From positions 1 through 15,823 of the forward strand of contig WAMJ01000057.1 in NCBI GenBank assembly GCA_015522385.1: 15,823 nucleotides of DNA, given 5' to 3'. A program made the translations under genes and the position numbers. Shown in pieces: positions 7,235-15,137 of the stretch (position 1 is the stretch's first letter; each line of letters begins with the position of its first letter). The notes beneath the pieces were generated by a model that had not been told where the DNA came from, searched no databases, and saw only the letters and a list, made by a program, of their open reading frames with translations. The DNA comes from Candidatus Heimdallarchaeota archaeon. GTDB lineage: Archaea > Asgardarchaeota > Heimdallarchaeia > Heimdallarchaeales > Kariarchaeaceae.

Positions 7235-9040
7235 ATGAATTGCTCATCAAAGTACCTGTCTCTGCTCATAATTTCCCTCATTCTCGGTGGTGCCTTAGCA
7301 GGTACCAGAGTAAGCGCGGGATCGGCAGAAGGAGACCCTGCACCTCCAAGTGGTAATCCGGGAGGAAACGGAGGAGGTGGAGGCGGAGGCCCCGACATCT
7401 TCTACTACTTCATCCCGCTAGTCTTCAATGAATCCCACAGAGACGGCGAATCGAAGGTTGTTGTCTGGACCTTCCAACCCACAATCATCCAGACCTCATT
7501 TTCCATCAATGAAGCAGGTCTGAACTCGATCAGGCTGGACGCGCCGGGTAAAGTTGAGTTCTCGCCAAGTACTTCACCAGGACTTACCAATGGCTCACTA
7601 ATCATCACCGTGGGACCGGCTCAGGTGGTTGGGATGAGAGATAACCAGGATATTTACTCCGACATTTCCTTCTCCTACTCAATTCTCCCTGCCCGAATGA
7701 TGGGATACGAGTATATCTCACCGTTTGATGGGTACCTTTCTGCATTCACAAGGTCTCAATCTACCGAGTTAAGGACATCAGACGGAAGATTCGTTGTGGT
7801 CGATCCATTTACTACTGTGACCATCCCTGTGAAGTCTGGAGAGTATATCAACTCGACTCAACCTATCCTCGGTGCATTCTACTCACAGGACGGAACCGGC
7901 ACTTCTACAACCATGGCAGTACCATTCTTCCTCCAAGGTAAGGAGTACATCTTCAAGACGGACATATCTGCGAATCGTGCAGAAGAGATCGACCTCTCCT
8001 ACATCAAGGTTGTTCCTGAGGTGCCTACAGAGCTTAATATCACTTATGTGAACGGCACGGTCCGTGAAATCACAGTCTTTGGAGAAACTTCCCTGAAAGC
8101 ATCAGAAAACATCAGGGGAATAAGTGCTCTCCGTGGCAGGATCACTGTGAGCCTTGAGAAGATCGTGTCGTACAGTTACATATCACGGAGATCAACTATT
8201 GAACTAATCGCTGCACCAGAGATGAGAGCAGGTGAGCTCTTCTCACTATTCGATGGATTCTCCACAAGCTGGTCAGTTCTTAATCGGAACACCAACACCA
8301 CAATAATAGATTTCACACAAGGAGGCTACGCACTCTCCCAAAGGGAGGCAGGTCTCTACGACAAATTTGAGGATATCACCTATGGCAAGATTTTCGACCG
8401 GAAATTCATATTAGCGAATAATTCGCTCTTCGGAATAGCAAGTTCTCCCGGCTACTCGGGTTATCCTATGTCTCCAAGTATGAGTTTCATCCCACTCCCA
8501 ATGAACACACAGACAATCTACCGTAATGTCACAGGTGTGCAAGCTACTTGGTACAGATTTACCAATCTCTCCATCAAGAGCATCGAATATCTCCCAGCAG
8601 ATCCAGAGAGGTTCACAGGTGAAAAGATTCGGGTGACATTCATATCGAACGGATCCCTTCCCGCGGGAAATTTTGATCTTCAGATCTCAATTAATGGTGA
8701 GATCATCGTAGATGAGTCGTATCCGTTCCTTCAGGTAAACGATACTATAGTGTATGAATTCGACCAGTTCCTCCAGCTAGATGACGTAGAGCTCACAGTC
8801 CTTGCAAAAATAGATACAGGCGACACGGTCTCTGAGATCAACGAAGATGACAACGAACTTTCGAAAACAGCACCGGTTGAGGAGAATCTGAGGATAATCG
8901 TCACTTTGTACCTCATCGTATTTTTGATCCTCTACTTTGTGGTCTACAAGATTTACAAGAATTGGAAGAGGAGAAAGAAGATCGAAGAGTCGAAATTCGA
9001 TGCAATTCTGGAAATTCAGGAGGAGACAGATAATGAGTGA
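7235..9040 (+). CDS. Secreted CARDB-domain protein with C-terminal membrane anchor
   Basis: This is a 601-residue cell-surface protein with no enzyme motif. It has a signal peptide at about 1-29 (YLSLLIISLILGGALAG, likely cleavage near VSAG). A low-complexity Gly/Pro linker at about 32-53 (including seven consecutive glycines) is followed by an unrecognised beta-rich ectodomain at about 54-440 with many N-X-S/T sequons. A CARDB domain occupies about 446-545, ending in the typical EDDNELS. One transmembrane helix follows at about 553-575, then a highly basic stop-transfer stretch (KNWKRRKK) and a short acidic cytoplasmic tail. CARDB domains are adhesion-type folds common in archaeal surface proteins. 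Placed between an anchored protease and a polytopic protein, it may be the ectodomain subunit of a complex or a protease substrate; that is inference. The stop codon overlaps the next start by 8 bp, so translation is probably coupled. Confidence 0.82.
   Translation: MNCSSKYLSLLIISLILGGALAGTRVSAGSAEGDPAPPSGNPGGNGGGGGGGPDIFYYFIPLVFNESHRDGESKVVVWTFQPTIIQTSFSINEAGLNSIRLDAPGKVEFSPSTSPGLTNGSLIITVGPAQVVGMRDNQDIYSDISFSYSILPARMMGYEYISPFDGYLSAFTRSQSTELRTSDGRFVVVDPFTTVTIPVKSGEYINSTQPILGAFYSQDGTGTSTTMAVPFFLQGKEYIFKTDISANRAEEIDLSYIKVVPEVPTELNITYVNGTVREITVFGETSLKASENIRGISALRGRITVSLEKIVSYSYISRRSTIELIAAPEMRAGELFSLFDGFSTSWSVLNRNTNTTIIDFTQGGYALSQREAGLYDKFEDITYGKIFDRKFILANNSLFGIASSPGYSGYPMSPSMSFIPLPMNTQTIYRNVTGVQATWYRFTNLSIKSIEYLPADPERFTGEKIRVTFISNGSLPAGNFDLQISINGEIIVDESYPFLQVNDTIVYEFDQFLQLDDVELTVLAKIDTGDTVSEINEDDNELSKTAPVEENLRIIVTLYLIVFLILYFVVYKIYKNWKRRKKIEESKFDAILEIQEETDNE
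9018..9023 (+). promoter_or_regulatory. Strong Shine-Dalgarno within the end of the CARDB gene
   Basis: AGGAGG ends 9 nt before the ATG at 9033. It fixes the start of the downstream gene, because the frame is open back to 8937 but only the ATG at 9033 is served by a ribosome binding site. Few other starts in the window have one, which fits an internal cistron of a polycistronic message. Confidence 0.8.
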
Positions 9041-11192
9041 ACCACAGGGACGATTTACCCAGTTTCAGGGAAATCTCTTCATCAGCCACTATTACAAGAT
9101 CTATTTCCCGGCTTTCATATTCTCTACCATCATCTCGATATTTTTCGGAGATCTGCTGATTTCTGCAATTGTAGGTGTTGAGCCAGTCAATCCTGCAGAC
9201 ACTCTGGCAGGGAACTCTGGACAGGGACTCATTCACGGCTTCCTCTCCATAGGTCTGCTCTCACCAATCTTCGTCATCATTCTGTCGGACATGGAGATCA
9301 GGAAGCTCGGGTTAACATACAACCACCCTAAACAGACGATGAGTAAGAAAATGTCGGTCCTGATGCTTGTCATTGGATTGGGTCTATACTTCCTCTTCTC
9401 GACACTAGTCAAGTTCCTCTTCGCCTTGAAGTTCGGAAACTACTTCGTGGTCAAGGCTCTCTTCAATCCCGGTTCCCCGGACTTCAGCGTGATCTTCGCA
9501 GCAGATCTGATCAGAGTGAGCAATGCTCCACAGGTCTACAGTAACCTCGTGATACTTAGTTTCGTTCTGACCTACATCTCGATAGAGTTCATTCTCAGGG
9601 GTCTGATCGCCAATGACGCCCGTGCATTCAGATACGGAATAGTCGGTGGGGTATTCCTCCCGGCATTCATGCAGGGGGTGACCTATACGTACGGGCTGCT
9701 CCTCTTCACGAACCCGGCCCAATATTTCATTGCCTTTCTCGTCTACTTCTTCCTCGGGTTCTTCTCTGGCCTGATCTATTGGAAGACAGGGAGGTTCTGG
9801 GTGTCAGCCATCTACTCAGTTTTGGCATTCCTTCTTCAACCAGGAAGTGATTTCCAGTTGAATTTTCTAACGGGACTTCCCGATTTTCTCGGAGAATACA
9901 ATCTCTATGATAGTACTACAACCACTGTGGAGATTGTTGGGGACTATCTTGGATACATCAACGTAGCCCTGATCATCATTGCCCCAGTCCTCGCACTCAT
10001 GGCATATACCGATGTTTGGAAGATCCTAAAGGATATCTACGTTGGTCTCCGGAAGTACTACCTCGGGATCACCATAGTTGGTGTATCATTCATACTCATC
10101 GACGTGATCTTCTCATTCTTCACCTCCTCACAAAACCCGCTTGGATCCATTGTCGGTTTTATCCTTGCCTTGGTAGTTGTCAGTTTCGTTCTGAACTACG
10201 TCATCAAAATACTTCCCCCGCCAACCTCGCAGTTAGATATCATGCGTACTGTAGACCTCCTACCGAGAAATGAACTGTTTCCAGTAGATGTCAGGGCAGA
10301 CACATTGTACCTTGACTCTGATCAACCATGGTGGTACAACACCACTGTCGTCTCGATCCTGTTGTCACTCGGCTATCTCTACCTTGTTTTCCTTGCAGGT
10401 GGTTTGAGACAAATCGAGCTACTCGACTTCGAGAACAAGATTAGGTATGTTGTCTTCTTCGGTGTAATACCGTCTGTGCTACTTGGTCTTGGCAGTTACT
10501 TCATGGTGCGGTCAATAAGATGGGGGTATTTCTTCCAGAAATCATGGAGAACAAGGTTGATCCAATCACTCCAAATACTGCTAGTGATGAACCTGCTCAT
10601 CTGGACAAGGAGCGCAGCCATCACGACATTCTCTTGGTCCGTCATCCCACTCTTTGTGGGCTTCGCCATTACCGTCTGGCCCCCCGATATCGAGAATGCT
10701 ATCAAGGAGTTCAGTTTTGGATTTGTTGAGAATAGAATCGCCACATTCAGATGGATCGAGTACTCCCAGATGGAGTTCGAACAGGTGTACAGAATCCTGC
10801 TCAACTCCCAGCTCCACAGGGTAGCAATTGGTGCTTACATCTCTTCCGCTAAGCAGGGTTGGTTAAATGTAGAGGAGCTGATTGATGAACTTAGATCAAC
10901 AGACGAGTTTCAGCGCAAGATAGGTGTAGCAATTGCCCTCGGTATTATGGCGGATAGATCTGCGGAGGGTGTCCTTGTCGACCTCCTGAAGGATGAAGAG
11001 CTTGAGGTAAAGAAAGCCGCGTTCTGGGCTCTTGGTAGGCTGGGTTCAGCCAGAGTGCTCCCGATCATGATCAGCATCATCGAGGGAACTCCGTCGGAGT
11101 CACTCGTAGAGATTGCAGAGGAGTCCATCCTCAAAATCGATCCTGATTTCCCACTAGCTGGATTGAGGGACAATCTGACCCTTGTAATCTGA
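9033..11192 (+). CDS. Polytopic membrane protein with degenerate CPBP-like segment and C-terminal HEAT repeats
   Basis: From ATG 9033 the protein has 719 residues. About a dozen hydrophobic segments cover 24-555 (for example 24-48, 66-84, 108-131, 170-188, 310-324, 343-362, 372-393, 438-455, 473-491, 512-548). Residues 180-270 resemble a CPBP/Rce1 intramembrane protease core: IEFILRG (184-190) matches the EExxxR motif but lacks the first Glu, and the expected His of the second motif appears to be Gln (FLPAFMQ, 208-214). Catalysis is therefore doubtful. After the last helix, residues about 570-705 form a soluble alpha-helical region with HEAT/PBS-lyase-type repeats (VAIALGIMADRSAEGVLVDLL, then AAFWALGRLGSARVLPIMI), probably cytoplasmic. 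The start overlaps the CARDB stop (ATGAGTGA), indicating coupled translation and a shared complex. It may be a membrane scaffold or receptor. The CPBP assignment is moderate and the HEAT assignment good. Confidence 0.78.
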   Translation: MSEPQGRFTQFQGNLFISHYYKIYFPAFIFSTIISIFFGDLLISAIVGVEPVNPADTLAGNSGQGLIHGFLSIGLLSPIFVIILSDMEIRKLGLTYNHPKQTMSKKMSVLMLVIGLGLYFLFSTLVKFLFALKFGNYFVVKALFNPGSPDFSVIFAADLIRVSNAPQVYSNLVILSFVLTYISIEFILRGLIANDARAFRYGIVGGVFLPAFMQGVTYTYGLLLFTNPAQYFIAFLVYFFLGFFSGLIYWKTGRFWVSAIYSVLAFLLQPGSDFQLNFLTGLPDFLGEYNLYDSTTTTVEIVGDYLGYINVALIIIAPVLALMAYTDVWKILKDIYVGLRKYYLGITIVGVSFILIDVIFSFFTSSQNPLGSIVGFILALVVVSFVLNYVIKILPPPTSQLDIMRTVDLLPRNELFPVDVRADTLYLDSDQPWWYNTTVVSILLSLGYLYLVFLAGGLRQIELLDFENKIRYVVFFGVIPSVLLGLGSYFMVRSIRWGYFFQKSWRTRLIQSLQILLVMNLLIWTRSAAITTFSWSVIPLFVGFAITVWPPDIENAIKEFSFGFVENRIATFRWIEYSQMEFEQVYRILLNSQLHRVAIGAYISSAKQGWLNVEELIDELRSTDEFQRKIGVAIALGIMADRSAEGVLVDLLKDEELEVKKAAFWALGRLGSARVLPIMISIIEGTPSESLVEIAEESILKIDPDFPLAGLRDNLTLVI

Positions 11193-11338
11193 GTTCATCA
11201 CCCAAACGCATTTCATCTAGGTCGAAAAATTAGACATTGACTACCTATGTCACAGTGGGCTATAACCGTCGAATGTTCCTCATTCGGACTCGATAATTAG
11301 CACACTTGAGGATAGGTAGTAAACTTAATCATAACTTT

Positions 11339-11346
11339 ACATATTT
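11339..11346 (+). promoter_or_regulatory. Possible TATA element upstream of the MFS pseudogene
   Basis: The AT-rich stretch CATATTTT lies about 34 nt before the GTG at 11377 and about 43 nt before the ATG at 11386. It would place transcription initiation near 11365-11370, inside or just after the inverted repeat described separately. The rest of the 11193-11376 spacer shows nothing recognisable. Confidence 0.3.
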
Positions 11347-11351
11347 TGATT

Positions 11352-11370
11352 CTACCTGTCCGGAAGGTAG
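11352..11370 (+). repeat. Inverted repeat before the MFS pseudogene
   Basis: CTACCT and AGGTAG form perfect 6-bp arms around a 7-nt spacer that itself contains TCCGGA. The element lies just downstream of a TATA-like stretch, where transcription should begin. It could be a repressor operator or an RNA hairpin; it ends 6 nt before GTG 11377. Chance occurrence cannot be excluded. Confidence 0.35.
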
Positions 11371-11376
11371 CAGGTC

Positions 11377-12563
11377 GTGAACCTAATGAAAAAACAAGCG
11401 TACTCGAGGAACAAAGTAACATACCTAATCGGTAGAATACAGTGGCTAGTGCTCGTAGTTCCCTCGATATTTGTCATCTGGATACAATCAGGTATGTCCT
11501 TTTCTGACATCCTATTACTCCAAGGACTATTCGGAGTGGTAGTCCTTCTATTCGAGTATCCTTCAGGCATCATAGACGACCACTTCACCAGAAAGAGCGT
11601 CCTCATCTCGTCAAAATTTCGAGATGTACTGGAGACACTGATCTATTCATTCAGTAGGTCGTTCGGAAGCTTCCTAGTCTCCGAGATAATTCTAGGTATT
11701 GCTCTGGCACTCAATTCGGGTGCGGAAAGTGCGATGATCTGGGACTCTGCAGACATCTTGGACAGGAAGGACGCACGGGAGATCCTGACCCGTGGTGAAT
11801 CTATTGCCATCGGTTCGGGAATCGTCCTCACCCTGTTGAGCGGAGTCTCACTTCTTGTTCTGGGATATTGAGGATCATTGTGGTTGACCTCTGCTCTGAT
11901 GGCTACGGGTCTAATCACTGCCTTCCTGATAACAGAGCCAGTCCGAAAAAAATCAGGGACGATGCACAGAATATGGAGGGATTCCCTCGCTTTCCTAATG
12001 AACAGGACCTTACTCAAGCTTGTGCTCATTACCACAATCTCGACCATGGTGCTCAAACCACTGTTCTGGGCTTACATTTACAAGTTTGAGGAGCTCGGCT
12101 ATGGAGAGGTGAGGTACGGATTGACCCTGGGCTATGCTAACCTCGTGAGCTACCTCGCGATGTCTGCGTCAAAAAGGTGGAAGCTCTACCGCGGTAAAGT
12201 GGAGTTGGTCATCCTCCTGTCAGCCTTCTTGGGATCCTTGGTCTTCATCCCCAATCTGGGAATATTCGGTGTCCTCTTCGGAATCGCCCACCACCAAGTC
12301 GCGAGAGAGCTTATCTCCCCCGTCGTCTCGGTTCAGACCAACGGGATAGTGGCCTCCGAGATCAGAGCAAGTTTGATGTCTTTGCGGAGCATGGTTGCCA
12401 AGTCGTGTCGGTGATCTACACCGTGTCTGAGCTGGCTATAGGGAGCATCTTGTACATCACATCTGTGATCGCGGTAGTTATTGCATCCGGTGTTCTCCTC
12501 CTATCTTGGCGAGGTACGTCTTCCTTACAAAATAGATTGGAGGTGGAAGGTACAATCGACTGA
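11377..12563 (+). pseudogene. MFS transporter broken by an in-frame stop and a frameshift
   Basis: The three parts together give one normal-length MFS permease (about 390-395 residues, 12 helices expected). Part one (11377-11871) has the MFS loop motif GIIDDHFTRKSVL and the SGAESAMIWDS stretch typical of helix 4-5, then hits TGA at 11869-11871. The same frame continues at once with helix-like LWLTSALMATGLITAFLITEP and reaches IRASLMSLRSMVAK, a well-conserved helix 10-11 region, stopping at 12412-12414. The C-terminus resumes in the frame shifted by -1 (about 12405-12563), reading VVSVIYTVSELAIGSIL then VIAVVIASGVLLLSW. Two independent lesions point to a recent pseudogene; assembly errors are the other option. 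The start may be GTG 11377 or ATG 11386. Substrate unknown; the nearest picture is drug or sugar efflux. Confidence 0.82.
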
Positions 12564-12735
12564 GACGGTGAAGTCTAGATATTGTCCGATTATCTGTCCA
12601 ATAGTGGCAATAAATTTTGAAGAAGTGTGTACGATATCAGCTGAACCTATCGTGTGTTGAGAATCAGTGAACCAAGATTTGAGTATCCTTCTATACCTTT
12701 TGATCCATCTATCTCGAGAAATTGATTTTGAAGAC

Positions 12736-13113
12736 TCAGTGATTGAATGCTATCCACTTGTCCATCCTGAACTCACAGATGACGTCGTATGCAGAATCGT
12801 AGTCTGTCCAGTCGTACTTGTCATCGAAGAGTCGGTCGATGTCCTCCCGATCCCCTGGTGGGAAGTGAGCAGTCATCTTCCCCTCACCGATAATCGGTTT
12901 GGAGCCATCCTGCATGGAGACAGATACAGCCGGATTCTCCAGCAGGTTCCTGTACTTCACACTCTTGCTCATTGTCCGGATGTATACGTATTCTCCGTCG
13001 GTAACGAACCATATCGGCACGAGGTGAGGACGACCGTCCGATCGGATTGTCGCCATCCAGATTATACTCTCCTCCGCGAACTTCTTGCGGAGATTATTTC
13101 CGAGCTTCTTCAC
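12736..13113 (-). CDS. Pyridoxamine 5'-phosphate oxidase-like split-barrel protein
   Basis: This small (125-residue) cytosolic protein belongs to the PNPOx-like split beta-barrel superfamily, whose members bind FMN, F420 or haem. The N-terminal helix (NNLRKKFAEES) leads into IIWMATIRSDGRPHLVPIWFVTDGEYVYIRT (about 17-47), the family's hallmark strand-turn-strand. KSVKYRNLLENPAVSVSM (50-67) follows, where KYRNLxxNP is typical of cofactor-phosphate contacts. The length and the RPHLVPIWF pattern fit small F420/FMN-dependent reductase-type members. The cofactor and substrate cannot be fixed from sequence. The start is GTG 13113, because an in-frame stop lies nine codons further upstream and no other start codon intervenes. 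A TATA-like element 25 nt upstream predicts a leaderless message. The gene converges with the MFS pseudogene and follows the S9 peptidase gene by 43 bp. Confidence 0.85.
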   Translation of the reverse strand: MKKLGNNLRKKFAEESIIWMATIRSDGRPHLVPIWFVTDGEYVYIRTMSKSVKYRNLLENPAVSVSMQDGSKPIIGEGKMTAHFPPGDREDIDRLFDDKYDWTDYDSAYDVICEFRMDKWIAFNH

Positions 13114-13134
13114 GCCCTCTGTAAGATGCAGCCA

Positions 13135-13142
13135 ATTATATC
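13135..13142 (-). promoter_or_regulatory. TATA box giving a predicted leaderless transcript
   Basis: The minus strand reads GATATAAT, centred 25-26 nt before the GTG at 13113. It sits in the 43-bp gap behind the S9 peptidase gene. No ribosome binding site at useful spacing precedes the GTG. Confidence 0.5.
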
Positions 13143-13156
13143 AATTCTGACATGAG

Positions 13157-14947
13157 CTAACCTACGAACTCTGTTGCTAGTACCTCCGACAAAAACTTCA
13201 ATGTGACCTCAAACTGTACAAGCTGGTTCTTACGTTTTGTCACCCCGTGACCCTCATCAGCAAACCTCAAGAGCTCGCACCGTACTCCCCTATGAGTGAG
13301 CTTTTCGTGAATTTGGATAGACTCCGAGAGAGGAACCCGTTCGTCGTTGTCTCCCTGAATAATAAGTGTAGGTGTTATGATCCTGTCAACCTTGTGGATA
13401 GGACTCACCCTCCTCAGCACCTCCTCGTCACGATCAAGGAAGCCGTACTCCACCTCCCGTATCCGTCTTCGCCAAGGTGCAGTGTTCTTCAGGAAGGTGT
13501 AAAGGTCACTAATGCCAACGATGTCCACAGCAGCAGCATACCTCTCCGGATACTCCGTGATGGATGCCAAGACCGCGTATCCCCCGTATGACCCTCCATA
13601 TACCACGAGCTTAGATCCATCGACCTCGTCCTTGCCCTCGATGTGATCCGCGAGGTGCTTGATGTCTGCGATACTGTCCAATCTCTTCTCAATATCATCC
13701 AGAGAGAGATAGAGTCTCCCGTAGCCATTACTTCCTCGGATATTGGGAGCAACCACGTTGAACCCCAGCCTCACGAACATCTGTATGACCTTGGAGAAAC
13801 TGGGTCTGAACATCCCTTCGGGACCACCATGGATCATGAGGATGGTAGGACGTTCAGGACCTCCTGAGGAGTAGAAGAAGTACGGGACTATCAACCCATC
13901 GAAGCTCGCAAATCTCTCTAGAGTAGGGTTAACGAAGTTGTAGCTGGAATAGTCACGCTCCTTACCAGTCAACTGCTTCCAGCTCCCGTCGTAGAGCATA
14001 ACATTCGTCGGACTGGTCGAGGAGGAGAAGGAGACCACAAGTTGTGAGCCCTTAACGTCGTAGCTGCTGGTGAAGGATCTGAAGTCACCCGATACGAACA
14101 CCCCTATCTCATCAGGAGAGGCTATTTCCTGCACATCTCGGAGTTCTCGCCCTTCTAGTCTGCCCATGTAGAATCGTGAGGAACCATCGACATTCTTCAA
14201 GTAGTACAGACGTCCGTCCTCGAACTTCACGTCAGAGGTGTCCCATTCTGTTTCCTCCAAAAAGTGGATCTCCCCGGTCTGCAGGTCGAAGAGAGCGAGT
14301 GTGAGAAAGTCACGGTCGTAGTCTGACACGATAAGAAGAGTGTGCGTGTCCACAAATTCCACAGGAAGGAACCTCGGCTTCTTCTCGGTATATCTATCCG
14401 TCAGGGAGGTGAGTTCTCCGTCAAAGATGAACATCTCGTTCCAGAGATTACCCAAGCTCTTGATCAGCACTAACTTACCATCCTCAGAGACACATCGCGG
14501 GCTCAGTGGGAGGAAGTCGAATCCCTTCGTGACCAGCTCCGGCTCCCCTCCTAGAGGGATCTGCATTCTGTAGATATCAAACCGCTGAGGCTCCTCCACG
14601 TTAGCGCTGTAGTACATGTGCTCCTCCGTCGCGAATGCGAACCTGAACTTACTCTTCGGGTGGTGTGTAAGTTGAGTCATCTCACCGTCCTTGAGAGCGA
14701 ATATTTGGAAGTTCTCATCTCCACCCACATCGGAGGAAAAGATGAGGGTTCCATCATCCAGATACTTCGGATTGGTACACCTGTTCTCCGTCTCCAAGAG
14801 ACGACTGGTCTCCCCTGTATGTAAATCGTATTCCATGAGCTGGTAGTGACCGAATCTGTCCGAGATGAAAACTATCCGATCCTCTGTCGGGTGGAAGACG
14901 GCTCCACCGTTGGTGTCGAACTCCATGTACTCCTTGATAATATCCAT
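13157..14947 (-). CDS. S9 family peptidase (acylaminoacyl-peptidase-like)
   Basis: This 596-residue enzyme has a prolyl-oligopeptidase-type layout and would cleave short peptides in the cytosol; no signal peptide is present. Residues about 10-330 form a beta-propeller of PD40/WD-like blades (for example RIVFISDRFGHYQLMEYDL and TLIFSSDVGGDENFQIFAL). Residues about 345-592 are the alpha/beta-hydrolase: oxyanion segment HGGPEG (373-378), nucleophile Ser453 in GGSYGG, catalytic Asp535 in QGDNDERVP, and His567 in DEGHG. ARG-type exopeptidases of this group remove acylated or unmodified N-terminal residues; the exact specificity is not readable here. The start is ATG 14947, with a TATA element 25 nt upstream and no Shine-Dalgarno. 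Downstream by 43 bp is the split-barrel gene, which seems to have its own promoter. Confidence 0.93.
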   Translation of the reverse strand: MDIIKEYMEFDTNGGAVFHPTEDRIVFISDRFGHYQLMEYDLHTGETSRLLETENRCTNPKYLDDGTLIFSSDVGGDENFQIFALKDGEMTQLTHHPKSKFRFAFATEEHMYYSANVEEPQRFDIYRMQIPLGGEPELVTKGFDFLPLSPRCVSEDGKLVLIKSLGNLWNEMFIFDGELTSLTDRYTEKKPRFLPVEFVDTHTLLIVSDYDRDFLTLALFDLQTGEIHFLEETEWDTSDVKFEDGRLYYLKNVDGSSRFYMGRLEGRELRDVQEIASPDEIGVFVSGDFRSFTSSYDVKGSQLVVSFSSSTSPTNVMLYDGSWKQLTGKERDYSSYNFVNPTLERFASFDGLIVPYFFYSSGGPERPTILMIHGGPEGMFRPSFSKVIQMFVRLGFNVVAPNIRGSNGYGRLYLSLDDIEKRLDSIADIKHLADHIEGKDEVDGSKLVVYGGSYGGYAVLASITEYPERYAAAVDIVGISDLYTFLKNTAPWRRRIREVEYGFLDRDEEVLRRVSPIHKVDRIITPTLIIQGDNDERVPLSESIQIHEKLTHRGVRCELLRFADEGHGVTKRKNQLVQFEVTLKFLSEVLATEFVG

Positions 14948-14968
14948 AACACGAATGTTCTGTAAGAA

Positions 14969-14975
14969 GATATAA
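14969..14975 (-). promoter_or_regulatory. TATA box giving a predicted leaderless S9 peptidase transcript
   Basis: The minus strand reads TTATATC inside GCTTATATCT, centred 25 nt before the ATG at 14947. The sequence between them has no Shine-Dalgarno. The rest of the 190-bp spacer 14948-15137 shows only a weak 5-bp inverted repeat (CTGCT/AGCAG, 15014-15033). Confidence 0.5.
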
Positions 14976-15137
14976 GCGGTTTGGAAACCCTAGTTCCTAC
15001 TTGGTGACCTTAACTGCTGAATCTGAATAGCAGTGTAAAATACATTCATGCTATTCTTCACAAATACCTCGAATTCCAGACTCAATGGAATATATTCAGA
15101 AATAACTCCTATGAGTACCGACAGACTTTCTAGATAA

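Noticed and set aside
8937..9032. N-terminal extension of the polytopic membrane protein
   Set aside because: The extension lies inside the CARDB gene, is an out-of-frame reading of its basic tail, and the ATG at 9033 has a strong Shine-Dalgarno.
11869..11871. TGA as a selenocysteine or readthrough codon in the MFS gene
   Set aside because: The same gene also has a frameshift further on, and MFS permeases have no known selenocysteine at this helix boundary.
12667..13155. Plus-strand open frame of 162 codons
   Set aside because: It is antisense to the split-barrel gene, whose minus-strand product matches a known superfamily; the plus translation has no such signal.
15014..15033. CTGCT/AGCAG inverted repeat as a terminator of the phospholipase-like gene
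   Set aside because: The stem is only 5 bp and lies more than 100 bp beyond the stop codon, with no clear T-tract in the minus transcript.
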